This document shows positions 28,089 to 35,631 of a stretch of DNA of 64,000 nt, in pieces; within the stretch, counting starts at the first letter, position 1, and each line of letters opens with the position of its first letter. The translations under genes were made by a program, and so were the position numbers. The notes beneath the pieces are model-generated. The model was given only the letters and a program-made list of their open reading frames with translations, ran no database searches and was not told the DNA's origin. Origin of the DNA: Flavobacteriales bacterium (GTDB taxonomy: Bacteria > Bacteroidota > Bacteroidia > Flavobacteriales_F > PHOS-HE28); contig JADKJM010000019.1 in assembly GCA_016721005.1 (NCBI GenBank), positions 62,001 to 126,000 of the forward strand, in the 5' to 3' direction.

Positions 28089-30158
28089 ATGTCGAAGATC
28101 CTCCTTGTTCCAGCGCTTCTCACCGCGCTGGCTACCACCATTGTGAACGGCCAGGATGGCGTGCATCCTTGCGGCGCCAATGAACTGCACCGCTTGGGCG
28201 CGCTCGCACCCGAGGACCTCCAACAGATCCAGGCCGCCGATGCCGAATTGGAAGCATTCACCGTGGCATGGGCTGAAGCGAACAGCGGCGCGGAGCGCGT
28301 GAACTACGTGATCCCGGTGGTGTTCCACATCATCCACAATTACGGTCCGGAGAACATCAGCGATGAGCAGGTCTATGATGCCATCCGCGTACTCAACGAC
28401 GACTACAACAAGCTGAACCTCGACTGGCCGAATGTGCGCCCCGAATTCCTCGACCTCGTGGCGAACGTGGGGATCGAGTTCCGCTTGGCGACGAAGGACC
28501 CCAACGGCAACTGCACCAAGGGCATCACCCGTACGGTCTCCACGTTGACGAACGACGGCACGCAGACCATGAAGAACCTGATCCAATGGCCGCGCAGCAA
28601 ATACCTGAACATCTGGGTGGCCGCAAGCGCGGATGGCGCTGCTGGTTACACGTTCCGCCCCGGTTCGGTGACCAACAACGCCGGTGCGGACGGCATCGTG
28701 GTGCAGCACAGCTACACCGGTGCGATCGGTACCAGTTCACCCAGTCGCTCGCGCACCCTCACACATGAGGTTGGGCATTGGATCAACCTGCAACACACAT
28801 GGGGCGGAACCAATGATCCTGCCGTTGCCGCGAATTGCAATGACGATGATGGAGTGAGCGACACCCCGAACACCATCGGTTGGACCAACTGCACCTTGTC
28901 GGGTACTTCCTGCGGCTCGTTGGACAATGTGGAGAACTACATGGAGTACAGCTACTGCTCCAAGATGTTCACCATCGGACAGCGCACCCGTATGCTCGCA
29001 TCCTTGAATGCATCCACCGCACAGCGCAACCAGCTTACCACCACCACCAACCTCAGCGCCACCGGCGTGAGTGCCGCTCCGGTCCTCTGCGCTGCGGAGT
29101 TCGATGCGAACAGCACCTTGATCTGTGCCGGCAGCACCGTTACGTTCACCGACCTCAGCTTCCATGGCGTCACCACGCGCAATTGGAATTTCCCCGGTGG
29201 AACACCAGCCACTTCCACCGACGCCACACCGACGATCACGTACACCGAACCCGGCACGTACACCGTGAGCCTCACGGTCAGCGACGGCAGTTCCACACTT
29301 ACCTCCACGCAGAACCCCTCGATCATCGTGATGGCCAACCCTGGCGAAGCGGTGCCCGTAGTGGAAGGATTTGAAAGTGTGGCTGCGCTGAACGGACCGG
29401 AGTGGTACGTGAACAACCCCACTGGTGGCAACACCTTCGCCCTCACCAGCACCGCCTCTTTCAGTGGATCGAAGAGCGTGCGCGTATTGAACACGGCCGC
29501 GATGGATGGCACCAGTGATGAATTGCTCTCCCGGACCTTCGACATGAGCAATGCCGAGGACATCACCATATCATTCCGTTATGCTTACGCGAAGCGGATC
29601 TCCAACAATGACGATGTCTTGAGCCTGTATGTGAGCAATGATTGTGGCAACCTCTGGAGCCTACGGAAGATCATGCGTGGCAGCAACGTGCTCACCACGG
29701 GTGGGGTGGTCACCAGTAGCTTCATTCCTACAAGCGCTTCCCAGTGGGGCTACACGGAAGTGACCAACATCAGCAGCACCAGCCACGTGAGCAACTTCCG
29801 GTTCAAGTTCGTCTTCGACAGCAACGGCGGGAACAACCTTTATCTGGACGACATCAACATCAACGGTATGCCCGTAGGCGTGGAGGATCTGAGCAACTTC
29901 TCCGATCGGCCCTTGCTATTGGTTCCGAACCCGGCCAAGGATCGTGTGCAGGTCCGTTATACACTGTCCACCTCCTCACGTGTTCGCTTGGACGTGCTCG
30001 ATGCCCTTGGGCGCCAGATCCGCATGAGCGATCTGGGAACGGTGCCTGCTGGTGAAAGCAGCTTCGTCCTTGATCTGGCCGGCTTGGCACGGGGCAGTTA
30101 TACCGTCCGTCTGACCGGCAACAGCGGCACACTCACCTCGCGCTTGGCGGTGGAATAA
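28089..30158 (+). CDS. Secreted M43 (pappalysin-type) metalloprotease 2, T9SS substrate
   Basis: A 689-residue paralogue with the same architecture as its neighbours. It has a signal peptide (MSKILLVPALLTALATTIVNGQ), M43 domain with HEVGHWINLQHTWGG near residue 226 and NYMEYSYCSKMFT, PKD domain (NWNFPGGTPATS ... EPGTYTVSL), MAM-like domain (LYLDDININ) and sorting domain (LLLVPNPAKDRVQVRY ... GSYTVRL). It is closer to the third copy than to the first in the catalytic and MAM-like regions, for example in the shared VTSSFIPTSASQWGYTEV. The three copies probably cleave different exogenous proteins, which is an inference. Confidence 0.92.
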   Translation: MSKILLVPALLTALATTIVNGQDGVHPCGANELHRLGALAPEDLQQIQAADAELEAFTVAWAEANSGAERVNYVIPVVFHIIHNYGPENISDEQVYDAIRVLNDDYNKLNLDWPNVRPEFLDLVANVGIEFRLATKDPNGNCTKGITRTVSTLTNDGTQTMKNLIQWPRSKYLNIWVAASADGAAGYTFRPGSVTNNAGADGIVVQHSYTGAIGTSSPSRSRTLTHEVGHWINLQHTWGGTNDPAVAANCNDDDGVSDTPNTIGWTNCTLSGTSCGSLDNVENYMEYSYCSKMFTIGQRTRMLASLNASTAQRNQLTTTTNLSATGVSAAPVLCAAEFDANSTLICAGSTVTFTDLSFHGVTTRNWNFPGGTPATSTDATPTITYTEPGTYTVSLTVSDGSSTLTSTQNPSIIVMANPGEAVPVVEGFESVAALNGPEWYVNNPTGGNTFALTSTASFSGSKSVRVLNTAAMDGTSDELLSRTFDMSNAEDITISFRYAYAKRISNNDDVLSLYVSNDCGNLWSLRKIMRGSNVLTTGGVVTSSFIPTSASQWGYTEVTNISSTSHVSNFRFKFVFDSNGGNNLYLDDININGMPVGVEDLSNFSDRPLLLVPNPAKDRVQVRYTLSTSSRVRLDVLDALGRQIRMSDLGTVPAGESSFVLDLAGLARGSYTVRLTGNSGTLTSRLAVE

Positions 30159-30187
30159 GCGGGGTCCGGGCGTAGCGTCCATCCACG

Positions 30188-30195
30188 TAGTTTCG
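30188..30195 (+). promoter_or_regulatory. Candidate -7 element for the third M43 protease
   Basis: TAGTTTCG (TAnnTTTG with one change) lies 32 nt before the ATG at 30228. Confidence 0.35.
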
Positions 30196-30227
30196 CATGG
30201 CCCTTGAACCTTCGGGGCGGACGAACC

Positions 30228-32282
30228 ATGCGCAAGACCATTCTATCCCTCATCGGCTGCTTGCCGATGCTGCTCAACGCCCAGGAAAGCAACCTCCCAT
30301 GTCGCGTCAATGATCCCGAGATCCTTCAGGCACTCCACCATGATGATCCCGTGCTGCTTTCGGATATGGCCGCTGCGGAAGCCGAGTTGGAGGCGTGGAC
30401 CGCGCAGTTCAGCGAAGGAACACGCAGCACCTATGTCGTGCCCGTGGTTTTCCACATCATTCACAACAACGGCGACGAGAACATCTCGAACGAGCAGGTG
30501 TTCGACGCGATGCGGATCCTGAATGAGGACTTCAACAAGCAGAACCCGGATTGGCCGAATGTGCGACCGGAATTCCTCAACCTCGTCGCGAACATCGACA
30601 TCGAGTTCCGTCTGGCGCGCAAGGACCCGAACGGCAATTGCACCAACGGGATCACGCGCACGGTGAGCACCCTGACCTATTCAGGCGAATCCGATATGAA
30701 GGCCTTGATCCAGTGGCCTCGCAACAAATACCTGAACGTATGGGTGTGCGCGAATGCGGCTGGCGCTGGCGGATACACACTCACCCCGGGATCGGTGGCG
30801 ATCTTCTCCGGTGAGGACGGCATCGTGATGAACCAATCGTACGTTGGGTCCATCGGCACCGGGTCCGTTTCGCGCAGTCGCGCGCTGACCCATGAAGTCG
30901 GTCACTGGATCAACCTGGAACATACCTGGGGCGGCAGCAACACACCCGGTCTGGCTTCCAACTGCAGCACCGATGACGGCGTGAGCGACACACCGAACAC
31001 CATCGGCTGGACGGTCTGCACATTGAGTGGCACCACGTGCTCCTCATTGGACAATGTGGAGAACTACATGGACTATTCGTATTGCTCCAAGATGTTCACT
31101 ACAGGGCAGAGAACGCGCATGATCGCCGCCCTGACCAGCGGTGTGGCCCAGCGCAACCAGTTGACCACGGCGAACAACCTGACAGCCACGGGTGTGAACC
31201 AACCGCTAGCGCTTTGCGCCGTTTTCTTCACCGCGTCCAACCGCGTGATCTGCGCCGGTGGCTCGGTGACCTTCGAAGATGCGAGCTACAACCTGGTCAC
31301 CTCGCGCAACTGGTCCTTCAACGGTGGAAACCCGGCCACTTCCACCGACGCAGATCCGACGATCATGTATCCGAACGCGGGCACCTTCGCTGTAAGCCTT
31401 ACCGCGAGCGATGGCGGTTCATCACTGACGAACAACCAAGTGGCGTACATCACCGTGCTGCCGGTTCCCGGTGGCAATGTGCCCATCATGGAAGGCTTCG
31501 AAACCGTGGCTGGCTTGAACGGCCCTGAGTGGTTCACCGTGAACACGAACGCCGACAACACCTTCGGCACCACCTCCGTGGCGTCCTATTCGGGATCGAA
31601 GAGCGTGCGCATCGTGAACACCGCGGCCATGAGCGGACGCATGGATGAGTTGATCTCCACCACCTACGATATGAGCGCCGCAACAGGTATCGTGGTGACC
31701 TTCCGTTACGCTTTCGCGAAGCGGACCAATGCGGATGATGATGCCTTGCGCTTCTACATCAGCAACAATTGCGGGGATACGTGGAGCTTGCGGAAGATCC
31801 TGCGTGGAAGCACCAACCTCACCACCGGTGGGGTGGTCACCAGCAGTTTCATTCCGACAAGCGCTTCGCAATGGGGCTACACGGAAGTAACCAACATCAG
31901 CAGCACGAGCCACGTGCCCAACTTCCGGATCAAGTTCGAATTCGAAAGCAATGGTGGCAACAACCTCTATCTGGACGACATCAACATCAACGGGGGCCCG
32001 GTGGGTGTGGATGAGCTGGTAGCCGAAGGGAATGGGGTGATCGTGATCCCCAACCCCGCATCGGACCGTGCCGATGTGTTGGTGATCATGGACCAAGCGG
32101 GAACACCGCGCGTGGACATCATGGATCTGTCCGGCCGCGTCCTCCGCCAGGTCCGAACAGGTGTGCTGCCGGCTGGAACACAACGCGTCACACTACCGCT
32201 GGTCGGTCTTGCGTCCGGCACATACGCGTTGCGGATTCAACATGCGCACAGCACGCGCGTGGTTCGCTTCGTTGTCCAATAA
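30228..32282 (+). CDS. Secreted M43 (pappalysin-type) metalloprotease 3, T9SS substrate
   Basis: A 684-residue third paralogue. It has a signal peptide (MRKTILSLIGCLPMLLNAQ), HEVGHWINLEHTWGG near residue 222, NYMDYSYCSKMFT with the Met-turn, PKD (NWSFNGGNPATS ... PNAGTFAVSL), MAM-like domain (LYLDDININ) and C-terminal sorting domain (IVIPNPASDRADVLV ... GTYALRI). The start at 30228 was preferred to an in-frame ATG eight codons upstream because it places the basic residues directly before the hydrophobic core. It ends the protease cluster; repetitive DNA follows. Confidence 0.92.
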   Translation: MRKTILSLIGCLPMLLNAQESNLPCRVNDPEILQALHHDDPVLLSDMAAAEAELEAWTAQFSEGTRSTYVVPVVFHIIHNNGDENISNEQVFDAMRILNEDFNKQNPDWPNVRPEFLNLVANIDIEFRLARKDPNGNCTNGITRTVSTLTYSGESDMKALIQWPRNKYLNVWVCANAAGAGGYTLTPGSVAIFSGEDGIVMNQSYVGSIGTGSVSRSRALTHEVGHWINLEHTWGGSNTPGLASNCSTDDGVSDTPNTIGWTVCTLSGTTCSSLDNVENYMDYSYCSKMFTTGQRTRMIAALTSGVAQRNQLTTANNLTATGVNQPLALCAVFFTASNRVICAGGSVTFEDASYNLVTSRNWSFNGGNPATSTDADPTIMYPNAGTFAVSLTASDGGSSLTNNQVAYITVLPVPGGNVPIMEGFETVAGLNGPEWFTVNTNADNTFGTTSVASYSGSKSVRIVNTAAMSGRMDELISTTYDMSAATGIVVTFRYAFAKRTNADDDALRFYISNNCGDTWSLRKILRGSTNLTTGGVVTSSFIPTSASQWGYTEVTNISSTSHVPNFRIKFEFESNGGNNLYLDDININGGPVGVDELVAEGNGVIVIPNPASDRADVLVIMDQAGTPRVDIMDLSGRVLRQVRTGVLPAGTQRVTLPLVGLASGTYALRIQHAHSTRVVRFVVQ

Positions 32283-32612
32283 GATCGATCCTCCTCCTCT
32301 TCGCCGCCATCATCCTGGGTGGTGGTAACCGCGTTCCCGAAGGCCCAAGAACGCGCTGAACTAGGGCGGTGAGCTCGCGGGCATCTATCCAGTGCCCGTG
32401 AACCACGGGCGCAGCATCAGCGTGGCGAAGCGCTGAACGGCAAGGAGCCTCATCGAACCCCCGTGCTCAACGGGCGCACCATATACGTGCGCATCGGGAT
32501 ACGCTTCAAAGACCGATCGACACACGTGGATTAGCAGACCCCCCTGCAATCCCACTTTCGCACCAGCCGATCCATCTTTCGCACCCGCCAAGCCAAGGAT
32601 CGCCTGGCGGTT
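32283..32612. other. Intergenic stretch without a convincing gene
   Basis: About 330 nt between the third M43 gene and the minisatellite. Short open frames in all directions lack recognisable domains or start signals. It ends with one degenerate repeat unit before the first 17-nt dispersed element. Confidence 0.6.
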
Positions 32613-32629
32613 CCTGAGCCTGTCGAAGG
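32613..32629 (+). repeat. 17-nt dispersed element, copy 1
   Basis: CCTGAGCCTGTCGAAGG, identical in four places near the minisatellite. The same CTTCGACAGGCTCAGG word is familiar as a dispersed intergenic repeat in many bacterial genomes. Confidence 0.75.
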
Positions 32630-32631
32630 AC

Positions 32632-33253
32632 AAGCCAACTTTCGCACCCGCCAAGCCAACTTTCGTACCCGCCAAGCCAACTTTCGTACCCGCCAAGCCA
32701 ACTTTCGTACCCGCCAAGCCATCTTTCGCACCCGCCAAGCCAACTCTCGCACCCGCCAAGCCATCTTTCGCACCCGCCAAGCCAACTTTCGCACCCGCCA
32801 AGCCAACTCTCGTACCCACCAAGCCAACTCTCGTACCCGCCAAGCCAACTTTCGCACCCGCCAAATCAACTTTCGTACCCGCCAAGCCAACTTTCGTACC
32901 CGCCAAGCCAACTTTCGCACCCGCCAAGCCAACTTTCGCACCCGCCAAGCCAACTTTCGCACCAGCCAAGCCAACTTTCGCACCCGCCAAGCCAACTTTC
33001 GTACCCGCCAAGCCAACTCTCGCACCCGCCAAGCCAACTTTCGCACCCGCCAAGCCAACTTTCGTACCCGCCAAGCCAACTCTCGCACCCGCCAAGCCAA
33101 CTTTCGCACCCGCCAAGCCAACTTTCGCACCCGCCAAGCCAACTTTCGCACCCGCCAAGCCCACTTTAGTACCAGTCAAGCCCACTTTAGCACCAGCCAA
33201 GCCCACTTTAGAACCAGCCAAGCCCACTTTAGAACCACCCGAGCCCACTTTCG
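32632..33253. repeat. 21-bp tandem minisatellite, about 29 units
   Basis: The unit is close to AAGCCAACTTTCGCACCCGCC on the plus strand (21 nt), with C/T alternation at GCA/GTA and TTT/TCT sites, and units at the right end drifting to CCCACTTTAG. Because 21 is divisible by three and the unit lacks stops, several frames stay open across it and give meaningless heptad-like translations. The variation does not favour synonymous changes in any frame, so I treat it as non-coding satellite DNA. Units differ by point changes, arguing for an older array rather than an assembly artefact. Confidence 0.9.
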
Positions 33254-33263
33254 CGTGGCGGCT

Positions 33264-33280
33264 CCTGAGCCTGTCGAAGG
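33264..33280 (+). repeat. 17-nt dispersed element, copy 2
   Basis: Identical to copy 1, embedded in GCGTGGCGGCT...GACAAGCCCACTTT, which joins it to minisatellite-like flanks. Confidence 0.75.
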
Positions 33281-33326
33281 ACAAGCCCACTTTAGCACCA
33301 GCCAAGTCCGGAATTGCGTGGCGGCT

Positions 33327-33343
33327 CCTGAGCCTGTCGAAGG
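33327..33343 (+). repeat. 17-nt dispersed element, copy 3
   Basis: Identical 17 nt with the same GCGTGGCGGCT left flank and GACAAGCCCACTTT right flank as copy 2. Confidence 0.75.
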
Positions 33344-33367
33344 ACAAGCCCACTTTCGCGTGGCGCT

Positions 33368-33384
33368 CCTGAGCCTGTCGAAGG
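33368..33384 (+). repeat. 17-nt dispersed element, copy 4
   Basis: Identical 17 nt; the left flank is shortened (GCGTGGCGCT) and the right flank diverges after AAGG. Confidence 0.75.
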
Positions 33385-33420
33385 GCAACCTGATTACCGT
33401 GTGCCCGAAAGCCTGTTACC

Positions 33421-34143
33421 TCATGCGGAGGGCCTTTTGAACCGCAGCCAGGTAACCAACTTCGCCTCAGGCGCAGTGGCTCCGTACAGTGCCTTCACAT
33501 AGTTCTTACAATCCCGCGCCTGATCCACCATGCCGGTATCCTTCTCATACAAGGCCTTATTCCTTTCCACCCGCAACGTATTCACCGGCGCTATGATCAT
33601 CCCGATCGCCCCGTTTGCCGTCTTCATCGCGCTGGCGACTGCCGTGAGCTGTACCAACTTCAGCTCGGGTTCGTTCGGTGCGTATGCAGCATCCCCTCCA
33701 TAAAGATCCACCAGTTGTTTGAAGCTATCCGCCTTCTGAACGAAACTCTTATGGCTCGTGGAAACATCCGCAGGATCCGGAGTCCCATCCGGGAGCTTCG
33801 CCACGCCAACTCCATATCCCCGATATCGATCCGCAAGTCCCTTGGCATCCGCCTTTATCTGGGCACTTGCCGTCGTACTGTTGAAGTAGTTCAGCGTCCT
33901 CGTGACCAACGCTCCCGTGGGCTCGAACAGGATCTGCCGTGCATTTATCGGGGCCTTTGCAGCTTGCACAGCAGCCGTTAGCGTTTGGTGTGCCGTGTCC
34001 CCAGCCGTCCAAAGCGTCGTCATGTTCGCGATGGTCAGATTCGCGTTGCTAGGGTTGTACGTCACCCCGAAAGCATCGCATTGGTCAATGAGCAACTTGA
34101 AGTTGCTGATGTTCACCGCATGTCCGGTTTCTTCCCTTTTCAT
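33421..34143 (-). CDS. Hypothetical cytoplasmic protein, 240 residues
   Basis: A soluble, alanine-rich, mostly helical protein beginning MKREETGHAVNISNFKLL. It has no signal peptide, membrane segment or catalytic motif that I recognise. The opening ETGHAVNISNF, with the following TYNPSNANLTIANM, resembles a hypothetical protein type seen in many Bacteroidota, but no function is known to me. A start 19 codons upstream (at 34200) is possible; its extra residues are low-complexity and basic. It lies beyond the terminator of the preceding minus-strand gene, so it probably has its own promoter. Confidence 0.75.
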   Translation of the reverse strand: MKREETGHAVNISNFKLLIDQCDAFGVTYNPSNANLTIANMTTLWTAGDTAHQTLTAAVQAAKAPINARQILFEPTGALVTRTLNYFNSTTASAQIKADAKGLADRYRGYGVGVAKLPDGTPDPADVSTSHKSFVQKADSFKQLVDLYGGDAAYAPNEPELKLVQLTAVASAMKTANGAIGMIIAPVNTLRVERNKALYEKDTGMVDQARDCKNYVKALYGATAPEAKLVTWLRFKRPSA

Positions 34144-34217
34144 GCTTCCCTTTTTAGGCTTCCCTCTTGCGGAAGTGCCGGGTGATGTTCCGCTGAACAC
34201 ATACCCACGGAAACGGA

Positions 34218-34240
34218 AAGACCCGGTTACGGCCGGGACG
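34218..34240 (-). terminator. Hairpin terminator after the 145-residue exported protein
   Basis: On the minus strand CCCGG, a 6-nt loop, CCGGG, then TCTTTCC, about 50 nt past the stop at 34286. Confidence 0.5.
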
Positions 34241-34285
34241 TTCCATTGGCGCCACCAGCCTCAGGACCGATGGCGGAGGATATAA

Positions 34286-34723
34286 TCACTCCTTGAAGCC
34301 GACCATGATGGCCACGCAACCCACGTGTACCATGTCTGTATTCGGCCTGGACGGCACCCACACCACCACACGCAATTGCTGGGTAGTGGTGGCCTTCATA
34401 TCGTAATGATGCTTGGGTTCATCCGCGAGGCTCTCGAAGACGATCTTGTTGTTCGCGTCCACGACCTTCCAGTTCACCTCCCCGAGGATCGGGTGCACGC
34501 ATACTTGGATGCGGTAGTCCTGTCCACTGTACATCGTGAGGTTCACTTCGGCTTCCTCACCGGGTGAAAGCTGTGCGGCGTTGAAGGTCTCGTTGAACTT
34601 GTAAGGTGCTAGCTCCGGAACACACTTGTTCTTGGCGAAGGCCTTGCATTGGGCTTGGGCCGCCGTGGCGGTCAGCACCAAAGCAGCGGCCAGCAGGGTG
34701 TTGGCGATGATGGTACGTGGCAT
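34286..34723 (-). CDS. Exported protein of unknown function, 145 residues
   Basis: A signal peptide (MPRTIIANTLLAAALVLTATAAQAQ) is followed by about 120 residues with three cysteines, in CKAFAKNKC and QVCVHPI, and strongly beta-patterned sequence such as EAEVNLTMYSGQDYRIQVCV and QLRVVVWVPS. It is likely periplasmic or secreted. It starts 8 nt after the lipoprotein stop and is probably cotranscribed with that gene. No family recognised. Confidence 0.78.
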   Translation of the reverse strand: MPRTIIANTLLAAALVLTATAAQAQCKAFAKNKCVPELAPYKFNETFNAAQLSPGEEAEVNLTMYSGQDYRIQVCVHPILGEVNWKVVDANNKIVFESLADEPKHHYDMKATTTQQLRVVVWVPSRPNTDMVHVGCVAIMVGFKE

Positions 34724-34731
34724 GGCGGCGA

Positions 34732-35580
34732 TCAATTGATGTAGGTGTTGCGGATGGCGGCAGCTTTCGTGCGGATGGCAGCGAGCTGGGCGTCGGTGAG
34801 TGTGGCCGTGCCACCATCACCGACGACCACATCGGCGTACAGCGCGGCGATGGCCTTCAGGTCCTCGCGCACGCCTGCAAGCGCCGCATCTTCGGACTGG
34901 TAGGTATCGAGCAGGCTCATCAGATCCTTCAAAGAGAGCTTCTGCTCGGCGATCCGTTGGCGCAACTCCGGTGAATCGCTTGTCGAGGATACTTGGGTGG
35001 CGATGTACAATCCTTCCATCCAACCACCGGCCACCATCAACGCGCTGATGTTGTCCCGGCCGTTCTCCTTCAGGTAGGCATCCACGCTCCAGAAGGTCTC
35101 GCTAATGATGTCGAGCAATTTGTCGCGATCATTCTGGTTCTTTTCCATCGCTTCCAACGTGCTGTCGTTGAATGCGTTGTTCACTCCGAGGCGGTCGGCC
35201 AAGCGCTTGGCGCAGCTGGTGTAGAACATGCTCTCCTGGGTATGGTTGAACACGCTCGCGTAGCTCAGGTCCGCGCCGTACACGCCGAGATTCAAGGCCT
35301 GCTTGCTCGCGGCGGTGTACTTGTCCACGTTCTTCACATCGTTCAGGATCTTGCTGTTGTATGAAGCACCGGCCTTCTTCAACAAGGCCGCCATCTCCAT
35401 CGGGGAGGGGATGTTGTAGAAGATCTTGCGCGTCTTGGTCATGCGCTCGCCCTGCGGCAGGCTATCGCCTGCGTTCGCCGTGACCAGCGTATCCTGTTCG
35501 GGTTGCCCGCCGCCACAGGCGGAAAGCAAGGCGGTCATGGCCAGAATGATCGGCCAAGGAGAAGTTCGCATCAGGGTCAT
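34732..35580 (-). CDS. Lipoprotein of unknown function
   Basis: A 282-residue protein with a lipobox (LLSACGGG) after a hydrophobic signal, followed by a polar linker and a mostly helical domain. It contains PSPMEMAALLKKAGASY, LGVYGADLSYASVFNHTQES and VAGGWMEGLYIATQV. It is presumably anchored to the inner or outer membrane. A start three codons later is equally plausible. The downstream exported protein lies 8 nt away, suggesting a two-gene envelope operon. No functional motif recognised. Confidence 0.82.
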   Translation of the reverse strand: MTLMRTSPWPIILAMTALLSACGGGQPEQDTLVTANAGDSLPQGERMTKTRKIFYNIPSPMEMAALLKKAGASYNSKILNDVKNVDKYTAASKQALNLGVYGADLSYASVFNHTQESMFYTSCAKRLADRLGVNNAFNDSTLEAMEKNQNDRDKLLDIISETFWSVDAYLKENGRDNISALMVAGGWMEGLYIATQVSSTSDSPELRQRIAEQKLSLKDLMSLLDTYQSEDAALAGVREDLKAIAALYADVVVGDGGTATLTDAQLAAIRTKAAAIRNTYIN

Positions 35581-35631
35581 ATGGGGGGATTCGATGAGAT
35601 CGCTCAAATGTCCCGATGTTAAACCGGGGGA

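Noticed and set aside
32385..33353. Long minus-strand open frame translating into an AKVGLAG-type repeat protein
   Set aside because: It is produced by a 21-bp satellite that lacks stops. Other frames are open too, substitutions are not biased to synonymous sites, and there is no signal, start context or recognisable domain.
33256..33384. Possible remnant of a coding gene between the satellite and the hypothetical protein
   Set aside because: The sequence is made of three copies of a repeat block containing the 17-nt dispersed element; the apparent peptides with PFDRLRSAT-like words are known by-products of this repeat.
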